From: Butyrivibrio sp. FCS014
GTDB lineage: Bacteria > Bacillota > Clostridia > Lachnospirales > Lachnospiraceae
NCBI RefSeq assembly: GCF_000526935.1
Contig: NZ_JAHA01000006.1
Coordinates: forward strand, 310,001-374,000
Reading direction: 5' to 3'
DNA: 64,000 nucleotides
This document shows, piece by piece, positions 19,093-28,254 of this stretch (within the stretch, counting starts at the first letter, position 1; each line of letters begins with the position of its first letter). The translations under genes were made by a program, and so were the position numbers. Below the pieces are notes generated by a model. The model did no database searches, was not told the origin of the DNA, and worked only from the letters and a program-made list of their open reading frames with translations.

Positions 19093-22000
19093 ATGGAGAG
19101 ATTTAAATACAGCGAAGAAGAGCAGAAGCTTATAGAGAGCAGCTTTATACCCTTTGTTATCTATCAGTTCATTGATGAGAGAATCATAGCCATCGCTATT
19201 ACTCAGGGATTCATGGACCTTTTCAAGATTACGGACAGGCAGATGGCCTATGATGTGCTTAATAATGACATGTACAAGACGGCTCATCCGGATGATATAG
19301 CCAGGATCGCTGATGCGGCTTATCGCTTTGGAAGCTGGAAGACGGATAAGTTCAAGGTTATCTACAGGTCCAGGATAAATGGGGAGTACAGGGTAATAAG
19401 ATCCTGGGGTGAGCATCTGAAAAAAGATACCGGCGAGATGCTGACAGCCTGCTGGTATGTGGATGAGGGCCCCTATAAGGAAGATGATTCTCTGGATGCT
19501 CTGGACAGTATCGATCGATCCTTAAGCCTTGCCATACTGGAGAGTACCAGGTCCTACAGCGCGAGCTTCGATTATCTTACAGGTCTTCCCAATATGGGAC
19601 ATTTCTTTGAACTGGCCTATGCCTGGAAGGCCAGGATTGATAAGGAAGGCAAGAAGGCTGTCATGCTGTACTTTGACCTAAGCGGCATGAAGATGTACAA
19701 CGAGAAGTACGGCTTTTCTGCCGGAGATGAGCTTTTGCGCAGCATTGCCGATATTCTGAAAAATCATTTTTCATCGGATAACTGCGGCAGGATGAGCGGT
19801 GATCATTTTGCTGCCTTTGCAATAGACGAAGATATTGAAAACAGGCTTAATGCTCTGCTAAAAGATGTTGCGGCAATAAATGACGGGAATGGTCTGCCCA
19901 TAAGGATTGGCGTTTACGGGTCGAACAATCAGACAGCAGATGCAAGCACAGCCTGTGACAGGGCAAAGATGGCCTGTGACACCACCAAGAATACCTTCGT
20001 TTCCAGCATCAATTACTTTGACGAAAAAATGCTGGAGATGGCGGAACTCAAGCAGTACATACTAAGTAACTTTGACAGAGCTCTTTCCGAGGGATGGATC
20101 AAGGTATATCATCAGCCCATAGTAAGGGCATCCAACGGCAAGGTCAGTGATGAGGAGGCTCTTGCCAGATGGGAGGACCCTGAGAGAGGCATGATCATGC
20201 CTGAGATTTTTGTTCCTATTCTTGAGGACTCAAGGCTTATTTACAGACTGGACCTGTATGTGGCACAGCAGGTTGTTGAAAAAATGAAGAAAATCGCCGA
20301 TGAGGGTCTTCATATAGTTCCTGAGTCCATCAATCTGTCAAAAACGGATTTCTATTCCTGCGACGTTGTGGAAGAAATCAGGAAAATAGTGGATAAAGCG
20401 GAAATAGATCACTCAAGGATCACCATTGAGATCACCGAGAGCGTTGTCAGCAGCGACGTGGAATTTATGAGGCAGCAGATAGAGCGGTTCCGGGAACTGG
20501 GATTTAAGGTGTGGATGGATGACTATGGAAGCGGCTATTCATCTCCTGAAGTGCTCCAGCATATACATTTCGATACCCTCAAGTTTGATATGCAGTTTAT
20601 GAGGGAATTTGATCATAATCCCGCCAACAGGATCATTCTCACTGAGCTTGTGAAAATGGCCATAGCACTGGGAATAGAGACAGTGGTTGAAGGCGTTGAG
20701 ACCGCGCAGCAGGTGGAATTCCTTAAGGAGATAGGCGCTAACAAGCTGCAGGGATATTATTACCTTAAGCCTGTTCCCTTTGAGACCATCATTGATAGAA
20801 ACAGAGAAGGCATTGCAATTGGTTTTGAGGACCCGGAAGAGTCTGAATACTATATGGCTATCGGAAACGTGAGCCTCTATGACATGTCTGTAGCGGCGGA
20901 AGATGATGAAGAGTATATGAAAGACTACTTCAACACCATGCCCATGGCAATCTTTGAAATTGATGAAAAAGACATGTGGATAGCCAGGGCAAATAAGCCC
21001 TACAAAGACTTTTTTGCCAGAAATTTCCATGCAGATGCCAATGTGCCTGTACATAAGAATATGGAGGAACTCAAAAACGGCAGGGGCAGTGTCTTCCAGA
21101 AATGCATTAGACAGTGTGCCGCCGATGGAAAACGTGTGCTGTTGGATGAAAGAATTCCTGACGGAAGCATGATGCATGTGTTCATCAGACGAGTTGCTGT
21201 TAATCCGGTTACGAAAGTTACAGCCCTGGCGGTCATTATTCTTGGGATCACGAGACAGGATAAGAATGCTCTTACCTACACTTACGTTGCCCAGGCCCTT
21301 TCTTCGGACTACATCAATCTCTTTTACGTAGACATGGATACAGAGGAGTTTATCGAGTATGGCGCAGGTAACGGCAATGATGAGCTGGCCATTGAAAGGC
21401 ACGGCAACGACTTCTTTAAAAAGTGCCGCAGATACGCCGAGGGCAGGATATACACTGAGGACCTGGAAACATTTATTGATGGTTTCTCCAAAGAGAGAAT
21501 GAAAGAGGCATTTAAAGAGAATAATGCCTATACCCTTACCTATCGTATTATAAGCGGCCAAGGTCCTGTATATGTCCATCTCAAAGCTGTTCCAATTAAG
21601 GACATGGGCAACAAGATCATCATAGGTATCAGTAATATTGACGCTCAGAAGAAACAGCAGGAGATATTTGACAGGATCAAAGAGGAGAGGCTGACCTTCT
21701 CCAGAATTGCAGCTCTTTCCGGAGACTTCCTGTTTATCTTTTCCGTGAATCCGGAAACCGGACAGTACGCTAATTATACATCCAAAGGTAATATTGAGGA
21801 CTACGGAATGCATGCGTCCGGTGATGACTTTTTTGCCGACCTTACAAAGGCTCTTTCCGGAATTATATATGTTGAGGATATGGATCTGGTATTAAACTCC
21901 ATCACCAGAGAAAAGGTTCTTGAGCAGGTAAGAGTTGCGGGGAGCTTCGCTATTAATTTCCGGGCGGTTTTCCAGCTGGGGCCTGTTTATGTGCTCTTCA

Positions 22001-22587
22001 AGGCTGTAATGGTTGAAGAGAAGGATGGCAAGCATCTTATTGTCGGTGTCAATAACATCAATGATCGTATAAGACGTGAGCAGGAATATGTTTCCAAGCT
22101 TACCGCAGCCCGTAACGAGGCCAACAGAGATGCTCTTACTGGAGTTAAGAACAAGCATGCCTATATCGATGTGGAAGCTCAGATCGACCGCATGATCGAG
22201 GAGAATAATGCACCTGAATTTGCTGTTGTGGTTCTGGATATCAATGAACTTAAGCTGACCAATGATACACTTGGCCACCAGGCCGGAGATGAGCTTATCA
22301 AGACCGGCTGCGACATCATGTGCAGGATATTCAGGCACTGCCCTGTATTCAGAGTGGGCGGTGACGAATTCGTCATCATTGCCCAGGGCGGTGATTACAA
22401 GAACATAGACATACTGATGAGACTTCTGGAAGAGAGTAATATGAGTAATATAAATTCCGGAGGCGTTGTCATTGCGGCCGGAATGTGCAGATACAGAAAC
22501 GAAAAGCGTGTGTCGGATGTATTTGAGAAGGCGGATGTTGCCATGTATGAGAACAAACGCCGCCTGAAAGAGCTGAAGGAAATTTGA
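19093..22587 (+). CDS. Cyclic di-GMP turnover protein: PAS / degenerate GGDEF / EAL / PAS-like / GGDEF
   Basis: A soluble 1,164-residue protein. Residues 1-140 look PAS-like (FKITDRQMAYDVLN). The first GGDEF domain carries SGDHF (235-239), so it is probably inactive or regulatory. The EAL domain has EALARW (355-357), INLS, TIEITES, DDYGSGYSS, LKFD, EGVET and KLQGYY, so phosphodiesterase activity is plausible. Two or three PAS-like segments follow (about 610-1000), and a C-terminal domain has an intact RVGGDEF (GGDEF at 1089-1093). ATG 19093 is chosen over GTG 19087 because AGGGAG abuts the latter. The net direction, making or breaking c-di-GMP, cannot be read from sequence. Confidence 0.88.
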   Translation: MERFKYSEEEQKLIESSFIPFVIYQFIDERIIAIAITQGFMDLFKITDRQMAYDVLNNDMYKTAHPDDIARIADAAYRFGSWKTDKFKVIYRSRINGEYRVIRSWGEHLKKDTGEMLTACWYVDEGPYKEDDSLDALDSIDRSLSLAILESTRSYSASFDYLTGLPNMGHFFELAYAWKARIDKEGKKAVMLYFDLSGMKMYNEKYGFSAGDELLRSIADILKNHFSSDNCGRMSGDHFAAFAIDEDIENRLNALLKDVAAINDGNGLPIRIGVYGSNNQTADASTACDRAKMACDTTKNTFVSSINYFDEKMLEMAELKQYILSNFDRALSEGWIKVYHQPIVRASNGKVSDEEALARWEDPERGMIMPEIFVPILEDSRLIYRLDLYVAQQVVEKMKKIADEGLHIVPESINLSKTDFYSCDVVEEIRKIVDKAEIDHSRITIEITESVVSSDVEFMRQQIERFRELGFKVWMDDYGSGYSSPEVLQHIHFDTLKFDMQFMREFDHNPANRIILTELVKMAIALGIETVVEGVETAQQVEFLKEIGANKLQGYYYLKPVPFETIIDRNREGIAIGFEDPEESEYYMAIGNVSLYDMSVAAEDDEEYMKDYFNTMPMAIFEIDEKDMWIARANKPYKDFFARNFHADANVPVHKNMEELKNGRGSVFQKCIRQCAADGKRVLLDERIPDGSMMHVFIRRVAVNPVTKVTALAVIILGITRQDKNALTYTYVAQALSSDYINLFYVDMDTEEFIEYGAGNGNDELAIERHGNDFFKKCRRYAEGRIYTEDLETFIDGFSKERMKEAFKENNAYTLTYRIISGQGPVYVHLKAVPIKDMGNKIIIGISNIDAQKKQQEIFDRIKEERLTFSRIAALSGDFLFIFSVNPETGQYANYTSKGNIEDYGMHASGDDFFADLTKALSGIIYVEDMDLVLNSITREKVLEQVRVAGSFAINFRAVFQLGPVYVLFKAVMVEEKDGKHLIVGVNNINDRIRREQEYVSKLTAARNEANRDALTGVKNKHAYIDVEAQIDRMIEENNAPEFAVVVLDINELKLTNDTLGHQAGDELIKTGCDIMCRIFRHCPVFRVGGDEFVIIAQGGDYKNIDILMRLLEESNMSNINSGGVVIAAGMCRYRNEKRVSDVFEKADVAMYENKRRLKELKEI

Positions 22588-22633
22588 GTTTGTCTTGTAT
22601 TTATGCCGCTTTTCTAGTAAACTAAGCAAAGCC

Positions 22634-23494
22634 ATGAAAAAAATGATACGTACGGACAAACTGGTATTTGAATATATTAGAAGAGATGAAGAAGGAAACG
22701 TGGAGGGAATCACCCGAGCAGTGGATGAGGTGGATCTTTCCGTGGAGCCCGGGCAGTTTATCGCTATTCTGGGCCACAACGGTTCCGGTAAATCTACTCT
22801 TGCCAAGCATTTCAACGCATTGCTTTATCCCACAGAGGGTGAAGTATATGTGGATGGAATGAACACCGACGATGGAGAGCATCTCTGGGAAATCAGGCAG
22901 GAAGCGGGAATGATCTTCCAGAACCCTGACAACCAGATCATCGGTCAGGTGGTAGAAGAGGATGTGGGATTCGGCCCTGAGAACATGGGAGTTCCCACCG
23001 AAGAGATCTGGGAGAGAGTGGACGAGAGCCTTAAGGCTGTACGAATGGATAAATTCAGGAAATCATCTCCGAACCACCTCTCCGGCGGTCAGAAACAGCG
23101 TGTTTCTATTGCCGGAGTTATTGCTATGCATCCAAAATGTATTATTATGGACGAGCCCACAGCCATGCTTGACCCCAACGGCCGCCGGGAGGTTATCCGG
23201 GCAGCCAGGGCGCTGAATCAGGTTGAGGGTATCACCATCATTCTTATCACCCACTATATGGAAGAGGTGGTGGATGCGGACAAGGTCTTTGTCATGGACA
23301 AGGGCAGGATAGTTATGGAAGGCACTCCGCGAGAGGTCTTTTCCCGGGTGGACAAACTCAAGGAGCTCAGGCTCGGTGTTCCTCAGGTTACACTTCTGGC
23401 CCACGAGCTCGCAAAGAGCGGACTTCCCATTCATGAGCCGGTGCTCACCAGAGCAGAGCTGGTAAAAGAGCTGAAGGCTCTCAAGGAGCGTTGA
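22634..23494 (+). CDS. ecfA1: ECF transporter ATPase EcfA1
   Basis: One of the two ATPases of a group II energy-coupling factor vitamin/metal transporter. Walker A LGHNGSGKSTLAKHF, Q-loop FQNPDNQI, signature LSGGQKQRV and Walker B CIIMDEPTAMLD are complete. The frame opens with TTG 22595, but ATG 22634 (286 residues) matches the family. No Shine-Dalgarno is visible; a weak promoter (TTGTAT 22595, TAAACT 22618) would make a nearly leaderless mRNA. It is followed closely by ecfA2 and ecfT. The substrate-binding S component is not in the window, as usual for shared ECF modules. Confidence 0.93.
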   Translation: MKKMIRTDKLVFEYIRRDEEGNVEGITRAVDEVDLSVEPGQFIAILGHNGSGKSTLAKHFNALLYPTEGEVYVDGMNTDDGEHLWEIRQEAGMIFQNPDNQIIGQVVEEDVGFGPENMGVPTEEIWERVDESLKAVRMDKFRKSSPNHLSGGQKQRVSIAGVIAMHPKCIIMDEPTAMLDPNGRREVIRAARALNQVEGITIILITHYMEEVVDADKVFVMDKGRIVMEGTPREVFSRVDKLKELRLGVPQVTLLAHELAKSGLPIHEPVLTRAELVKELKALKER

Positions 23495-23501
23495 AGAAAA
23501 A

Positions 23502-24347
23502 GTGGCAATACTATTAAATCATGTTAACTACATATATGATGAAGATACCGCAATGGCGCATCCTGCGCTGATCGATGTCAGCCTCAACATTCCTGACGGG
23601 CAGTTTATCGGACTTATCGGTCACACCGGATCCGGTAAATCCACCCTGATCCAGCATATGAACGGTCTGGTTAAACCCACCAGCGGGCAGGTGCTGTTTG
23701 ACGGCGAGGACATCAACGAGAAGGGATATGACAAGAAGGCCTTAAGAGCCAAGGTGGGCCTGGTTTTCCAGTATCCCGAGCATCAGCTCTTTGAGACCGA
23801 CTGCTTCAAGGATGTGTGCTTTGGCCCCAAGAACCAGGGACTTCCCAAGAAGGAAGCGGAGCTTAGAGCCTACGAAGCCCTCAAGCAGGTTGGCTTTGAT
23901 GATGAGTATTTTTACCAGTCCCCCTTTGATCTGTCAGGTGGACAAAAGAGAAGGGTGGCCATCGCCGGAGTTCTGGCAATGAGGCCGCAGGTGTTGATCC
24001 TTGATGAGCCCACAGCGGGCCTTGATCCCAAGGGCAGAGAGGACATACTGGGACTGATCTCCAGACTTCACAAGGAGACCGGGATCACCATTATCCTTGT
24101 TAGCCACAGCATGGAAGATGTTGCGGATTATGTACAGCGTATCATCGTTATGAACAGCGGCAGAGTGCAGTTTGACGGTGAGCCCAGGCAGGTATTTGCC
24201 CATTACAGGGAGCTTGAAGAGATAGGCCTTGCCGCTCCCCAGGTTACCTATGTCATGAAGGAACTTAAGGAAGCCGGATTTGACGTGGATGAAAATGCCA
24301 CGACCCTTGAAGAAGCCAAAAACGAGATTTTAAGAGTGTTTAAATAA
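23502..24347 (+). CDS. ecfA2: ECF transporter ATPase EcfA2
   Basis: Second ATPase of the ECF module, forming a heterodimer with EcfA1. Walker A IGHTGSGKSTLIQHM, Q-loop FQYPEHQLF, signature LSGGQKRRV and Walker B LILDEPTAGLD are all present in 281 residues. The start is GTG at 23502, preceded by AGGAG somewhat far upstream (about 14 nt). Its stop codon abuts the ecfT start (TAAATG), so the three genes are likely one transcript. Confidence 0.94.
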   Translation: MAILLNHVNYIYDEDTAMAHPALIDVSLNIPDGQFIGLIGHTGSGKSTLIQHMNGLVKPTSGQVLFDGEDINEKGYDKKALRAKVGLVFQYPEHQLFETDCFKDVCFGPKNQGLPKKEAELRAYEALKQVGFDDEYFYQSPFDLSGGQKRRVAIAGVLAMRPQVLILDEPTAGLDPKGREDILGLISRLHKETGITIILVSHSMEDVADYVQRIIVMNSGRVQFDGEPRQVFAHYRELEEIGLAAPQVTYVMKELKEAGFDVDENATTLEEAKNEILRVFK

Positions 24348-25154
24348 ATGTTAAGAGATATCACTTTAGGACAGTACTACAGGACCGAGTCGGTGATCCA
24401 CAAACTTGACCCGAGAGTCAAGCTGGTGGCTACCTTCGCCTTCATAGTATCCCTGTTCCTTGTCAAAAACTTCATAGGATATGTTATCGCATTTCTTTTC
24501 CTTGCTCTCTGTGTGAAACTGTCCAACGTACCGCCCAGGTTTATCTTCAGGGGCATGAAGGCAATCTTTTTCCTGCTGATCCTGACCATGGTATTTAACC
24601 TGTTCCTGACTCCGGGAGATCCGCTGGTTACGGTCTGGAAGTTCAAGATCACCAAAGAGGGAATAAGACTCGCGTTTATGATGGGAATAAGGCTGGTATT
24701 CCTCATTACGGGTTCATCCCTGATGACGCTGACCACCACACCCAATAACCTGACGGACGGTCTGGAGAGCCTTCTTAAACCACTTAAGAAGGTACATGTT
24801 CCGGTTCACGAGATATCGATGATGATGTCCATAGCTCTTCGCTTTATCCCCATCCTCATGGAGGAGACGGACAAGATCATGAAGGCGCAGATGGCAAGAG
24901 GTGCCGACTTTGAGAGCGGATCTCTGATGACAAGAGCCAGAAGCCTGGTGCCCCTGCTTGTACCGCTGTTTATTTCCGCATTCAGAAGGGCCAACGACCT
25001 TGCTATGGCCATGGAATCAAGGTGTTATCGCGGCGGTGAGGGCAGAACCAAGATGAAGCCCCTTATCTATCAGAGCCATGACTACATCGCTTATATTGCA
25101 ATCCTGGCCTATCTTGTCCTTATCGTAGTGTTTGGCAGAATTTTGTTTGTTTGA
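24348..25154 (+). CDS. ecfT: ECF transporter transmembrane protein EcfT
   Basis: The membrane scaffold that couples the EcfA dimer to interchangeable S components. The 268-residue protein has about six membrane segments and the two cytoplasmic Ala-Arg-Gly-type coupling motifs: QMARGADFESG near residue 180 and SRCYRGGEGRTK near residue 224. The start immediately follows the ecfA2 stop, indicating coupling. Its 3' end is close to truA, which begins 16 bp on. Confidence 0.94.
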   Translation: MLRDITLGQYYRTESVIHKLDPRVKLVATFAFIVSLFLVKNFIGYVIAFLFLALCVKLSNVPPRFIFRGMKAIFFLLILTMVFNLFLTPGDPLVTVWKFKITKEGIRLAFMMGIRLVFLITGSSLMTLTTTPNNLTDGLESLLKPLKKVHVPVHEISMMMSIALRFIPILMEETDKIMKAQMARGADFESGSLMTRARSLVPLLVPLFISAFRRANDLAMAMESRCYRGGEGRTKMKPLIYQSHDYIAYIAILAYLVLIVVFGRILFV

Positions 25155-25170
25155 TACGGGAAAAGAGCTG

Positions 25171-25938
25171 ATGGCAGAAAAACGAAGAGTTATGCTGGTG
25201 GTAGCCTATGATGGCACGGCCTACAGCGGATGGGCTTTTCAGACCGGCACTCACAATACAATTGAAGAAATGCTGAACAGGGCTATCTTAAGCCTTACCG
25301 GCGAAGAGGTGAGCGTTATAGGCGCAAGCCGCACCGATGCCGGGGTTCACGCCTACGGCAACATCGCTGTATTTGATACTGTCTCCACAGTTCCGGGAGA
25401 CAGATTTTCTTTTGCCCTGAATAATATACTTCCGGAGGACATCAGAGTTACCTCCTCCATGGACGTGGCGCCGGATTTTCATCCCAGGCACTGCAATACT
25501 GAGAAGACCTATGAATACAGGGTTTTGAATACCAAAATGCCAAATCCCGTAAGGCGGCTTTACACCTATCATTTCAGTATGCCGCTGGATACGGAGGTTA
25601 TGCAAAAGGCCGGGCAGTACCTTGTAGGTGAGCATGATTTCACCAGCTTTTGCAATGTGCAATCCCAGGCGTTGTCCCATGTTCGTATCATTAAGGATGT
25701 CTCGGTCAGAAGAGAAGGGGACGAGGTCATAATCAGCGTCACCGGAAACGGGTTTTTGTACAACATGGTCCGGATCATTGCGGGAACTCTTTTGCAGATA
25801 GGAAGAGGGAAGGGCAGTCCTTCGGACGTGACCCTTATGTTAGAGAAAAAAGACAGGGCAGCAGCGGGACCTACCGCGCCGCCGCAGGGTCTTTTCCTCA
25901 TGGAATACAGGTTTGTTGACGGCATTCCAAAGCCATAA
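25171..25938 (+). CDS. truA: tRNA pseudouridine(38-40) synthase TruA
   Basis: Converts uridines 38-40 in the tRNA anticodon arm to pseudouridine. The 255-residue protein has the catalytic aspartate in GASRTDAGVHAYGN, the N-terminal VAYDGTAYSGW, and NGFLYNMVRIIAGTL. ATG 25171 with AAAAGAG upstream is chosen; an in-frame ATG at 25132 lies inside ecfT and would add 13 unlike residues. The order ecfA1-ecfA2-ecfT-truA-rplM-rpsI is classic for Firmicutes. Confidence 0.96.
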   Translation: MAEKRRVMLVVAYDGTAYSGWAFQTGTHNTIEEMLNRAILSLTGEEVSVIGASRTDAGVHAYGNIAVFDTVSTVPGDRFSFALNNILPEDIRVTSSMDVAPDFHPRHCNTEKTYEYRVLNTKMPNPVRRLYTYHFSMPLDTEVMQKAGQYLVGEHDFTSFCNVQSQALSHVRIIKDVSVRREGDEVIISVTGNGFLYNMVRIIAGTLLQIGRGKGSPSDVTLMLEKKDRAAAGPTAPPQGLFLMEYRFVDGIPKP

Positions 25939-25945
25939 ATACTTC

Positions 25946-25975
25946 TTGACAAAATTAAGTGCATCGTCATATAAT
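25946..25975 (+). promoter_or_regulatory. Consensus sigma-A promoter for rplM-rpsI
   Basis: TTGACA (25946-25951) and TATAAT (25970-25975) both match consensus and are 18 bp apart. Transcription would start near 25982, leaving a leader of about 155 nt before rplM. Confidence 0.85.
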
Positions 25976-25981
25976 ATCTTA

Positions 25982-26138
25982 CTGTGTGACAGATTGCATA
26001 TTTTTATTGATCTATCAACGCAAGTGACATATTGATGTCCCGGTAAGCCTCAATATGTTCATATATAATGCAGGGATCAGGTGAAGGGTCCAGGCATAGG
26101 TAACAAATAAGTAATTGCTCTAATATGGAGGAAACACA
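25982..26138 (+). promoter_or_regulatory. Structured 5' leader of rplM, candidate L13-type leader
   Basis: ACATATTGA (26027-26035) and TCAATATGT (26050-26058) form a perfect 9-bp stem around a 14-nt loop. Firmicutes are known to have an L13 autoregulatory leader upstream of rplM, so this is a candidate by position and structure. I did not match it to the family consensus. Confidence 0.5.
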
Positions 26139-26567
26139 ATGAAAACATTTATGCCTAGTGCAACTACAGTAGAGAAGAAGTGGTATGTAGTTGATGCTAC
26201 CGATATGACACTCGGACGTCTTGCTTCAAACGTAGCAAACGTTCTCAGAGGTAAGAACAAGCCCATCTACACTCCCAACATTGATACAGGTGATTATGTA
26301 ATCGTAATCAATGCTGAGAAGATTAAAGTAACAGGAAAGAAGCTTGACCAGAAGATGTACTGGCACCACACAGAGTATGTAGGCCACCACAAGGAGGCTA
26401 CACTCCGTCAGATGCTCCAGGATCATCCCGAGAGAGTTGTTGAGCACGCTGTAAAGGGAATGCTTCCTAAGGGATCACTTGGAAGAGAAATGTACGGCAA
26501 GCTCCATGTATATGCCGGTGCTGAGCATCCTCATGCAGCTCAGAAGCCTGAAACATTAACATTTTAA
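26139..26567 (+). CDS. rplM: 50S ribosomal protein L13
   Basis: Early-assembling large-subunit protein. The 142-residue product has [17 protein letters not shown], the [18 protein letters not shown] strand pair and [30 protein letters not shown] precedes the ATG at 26139. It is followed 25 bp later by rpsI and preceded by a strong promoter and structured leader. Confidence 0.98.
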   Translation: MKTFMPSATTVEKKWYVVDATDMTLGRLASNVANVLRGKNKPIYTPNIDTGDYVIVINAEKIKVTGKKLDQKMYWHHTEYVGHHKEATLRQMLQDHPERVVEHAVKGMLPKGSLGREMYGKLHVYAGAEHPHAAQKPETLTF

Positions 26568-26592
26568 TCGGTGAGTGAAGGAGAAAAATAAC

Positions 26593-26991
26593 ATGGCAAA
26601 GTCAGCTAATTACTATGGAACAGGTAGAAGAAAGAAATCAATCGCTAGAGTATACCTTCTTCCTGGCAAAGGAAATATAACAATCAACAAGAGAAGCATC
26701 GACGATTACTTTGGCCTTGAGACACTTAAGGTTATCGTTCGTCAGCCCCTTGTAGCTACTGAGACAACTGACAAGTTCGACGTTGTTGTAACAGTAAGAG
26801 GCGGCGGCACAACAGGCCAGGCAGGTGCCATCAGACATGGTATCTCAAGAGCTCTCGTTCAGGCAGACTCAGAGGAGTACAGACCTACACTTAAGAAGGC
26901 CGGCTTCCTTACAAGAGATCCTCGTATGAAAGAGAGAAAGAAATACGGTCTCAAGAAAGCTCGTAGAGCACCTCAGTTCTCAAAGAGATAA
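26593..26991 (+). CDS. rpsI: 30S ribosomal protein S9
   Basis: S9 reaches its basic C-terminal tail to the P-site tRNA. The 132-residue protein has [16 protein letters not shown] and the terminal [16 protein letters not shown] at 26575 is in frame, but AAGGAG at 26578-26583 is spaced for ATG 26593. The last codons and stop form a 19-bp sequence (26975-26993) that recurs at 38,362 and partly at 36,237, so the end of this gene is the apparent attachment site of the island that follows. Confidence 0.97.
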   Translation: MAKSANYYGTGRRKKSIARVYLLPGKGNITINKRSIDDYFGLETLKVIVRQPLVATETTDKFDVVVTVRGGGTTGQAGAIRHGISRALVQADSEEYRPTLKKAGFLTRDPRMKERKKYGLKKARRAPQFSKR

Positions 26992-26993
26992 TC
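26975..26993 (+). repeat. Left attachment core (attL) at the rpsI 3' end
   Basis: AGTTCTCAAAGAGATAATC spans the last four codons and stop of rpsI. The same 19 bases occur at 38,362-38,380, and the first 15 at 36,237-36,251. A direct repeat of a gene's 3' end flanking an integrase-bearing region is the usual mark of tyrosine-recombinase integration that preserves the gene. Confidence 0.82.
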
Positions 26994-27018
26994 TTTCGAG
27001 ATTCAAAAAGAATTTACA

Positions 27019-27055
27019 AACCTCAGAAACTCAGTGTTTCTGGGGTTTTTCTTTT
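27019..27055 (+). terminator. Intrinsic terminator after rpsI
   Basis: AACCTCAGAAAC (27019-27030) pairs with GTTTCTGGGGTT (27036-27047) with one G-T pair and a 5-nt loop, then TTTCTTTT. It lies just inside the inferred left end of the integrated element, so the element seems to supply a terminator for rpsI. Confidence 0.92.
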
Positions 27056-27098
27056 ATCTATAATTGTATTCAGTTGTGGTGAAACGCAGAAAATTTTG

Positions 27099-27134
27099 TA
27101 CCGTAAGCAGCGAGTAAACAGCAGGTAGACAGCA
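27099..27134 (+). repeat. Arm-type repeats near the integrase gene end
   Basis: TACCGTAAGCAGCGAGTAAA (27101 on), then CAGCAGGTAGACAGCA, repeats the motif GTA-A-CAGCA. It matches TACCGTACGCAGCAGGTAAA plus CAGCA at 36,168 and 38,291 in about 22 of 25 positions. The location, between the end of int and the attachment core and again beside the right cores, suggests integrase arm-binding sites. Confidence 0.55.
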
Positions 27135-27147
27135 AAATTATCAAGTC

Positions 27148-28200
27148 TTAGATTTTATTTATTGCTTCTACCAGAGACTGAATATCAAGGTGTGTGTACA
27201 CTTTCTCTGTCAGAGACATTGCTCCGGAGTGTCCTACGATTTTCTTGATCATTGTAGGATCCACATGAGCTTCCGCCAGCATTGATATGCAGGTGTGCCT
27301 AGTATCATGAGGATTGTGCTCCATACCAAGGTTTTCTATTAGTGGTGTCCAGTAGCTGTCTTTATAGTTCCTGTAGGTGAATTTTTTGTTGTCATCTGTG
27401 TGAAGAAGGTATTCACAGTCAGAGGATTCATACCAGGCTTTGTAGAATGGTAGAACCTTATCTGCTATAGGAACCTTTCTGATACCATTTTCAGTCTTAC
27501 TTAGTATCACATCGAAATACTGTTCTTCAAGATGAACATTTTTCTTTTCCAAATCCAGTAGTTCAGATATTCTACAGCCGTTGTAAATCAGCATCAGTAC
27601 TGTCTGGTAGAACGGATCATCCTTGAGTTCCCATAACCTGTCAATCTCAGCTTTTGAAAAGATATCTCTCTCAACCTTGTTTGGATTTTTATCCTTATAC
27701 TTGAGGATATCTACAAATTCGGAATAGTCCTTGTTACAGATATCGTTCTTAAGAGCGTAATCGTAAAGCTGATTGAAAAGGACTTTGATCTTACGGAGTG
27801 TAGGATAATTTTTTCCGCAGGTATCAATGACATTCTGAAGCTCTGCCAGCCTTATATCTCTAAAAGTTTTGTTGTAAAGGGTGCCACATACGTTATATGA
27901 GGCTGTATACCCATGCACATTGGATTTAGAGATGGTAGGATACTTTGCTTCAGACCAGGCATTATATACGTCTGTGAATGTCATTTTGGCTGCTTTTGTA
28001 TCAAATGGATTCTGATGATAATCTGATAGCATTTGCAATCCTTCCTGCTTGGTTTCAGCATATCCTATGACATTGTACGTCTGCTTTTTGGTACCTTTTT
28101 CCGGATCAATGGTCCATCCGGTGGTTACTCTTACCATATAGGGCTTTCTGCGTTTCCCGGACATTTTCATAACACTTCCATATCCGTTTGGTAATTTCAA
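27148..28200 (-). CDS. int: Tyrosine-type site-specific integrase
   Basis: Expected to integrate and excise the element at the rpsI 3' end. The 350-residue protein has an N-terminal AP2-like arm-binding region (about 1-60), a SAM-like core-binding region (about 72-165) and the catalytic domain with Arg210 (NGCRISELLDL), Lys235, His298 and Arg301 (HDTRH), His324 (VGHSG) and Tyr335 (VYTHLD). All catalytic residues are present. Its 3' end faces the attachment site 155 bp away, the Tn916-like arrangement. It is 54 bp downstream of the repressor gene and probably co-transcribed with it. Confidence 0.95.
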   Translation of the reverse strand: MKLPNGYGSVMKMSGKRRKPYMVRVTTGWTIDPEKGTKKQTYNVIGYAETKQEGLQMLSDYHQNPFDTKAAKMTFTDVYNAWSEAKYPTISKSNVHGYTASYNVCGTLYNKTFRDIRLAELQNVIDTCGKNYPTLRKIKVLFNQLYDYALKNDICNKDYSEFVDILKYKDKNPNKVERDIFSKAEIDRLWELKDDPFYQTVLMLIYNGCRISELLDLEKKNVHLEEQYFDVILSKTENGIRKVPIADKVLPFYKAWYESSDCEYLLHTDDNKKFTYRNYKDSYWTPLIENLGMEHNPHDTRHTCISMLAEAHVDPTMIKKIVGHSGAMSLTEKVYTHLDIQSLVEAINKI

Positions 28201-28254
28201 GTATTATCGACCTCCTTTGATGCTCAGGTAATTTATGAAAAAGGGGATAGTCCC

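Noticed and set aside
20539-21813. Long reverse-strand reading frame of 424 codons
   Set aside because: It lies wholly antisense to the GGDEF/EAL gene, has no ribosome binding site or recognisable domain, and reflects codon bias of the real gene. The same holds for the reverse frame 21892-22815.
22595-22633. Upstream TTG start adding 13 residues to EcfA1
   Set aside because: The extra residues match nothing in the family, and a likely promoter overlaps them. ATG 22634 gives the normal N-terminus.
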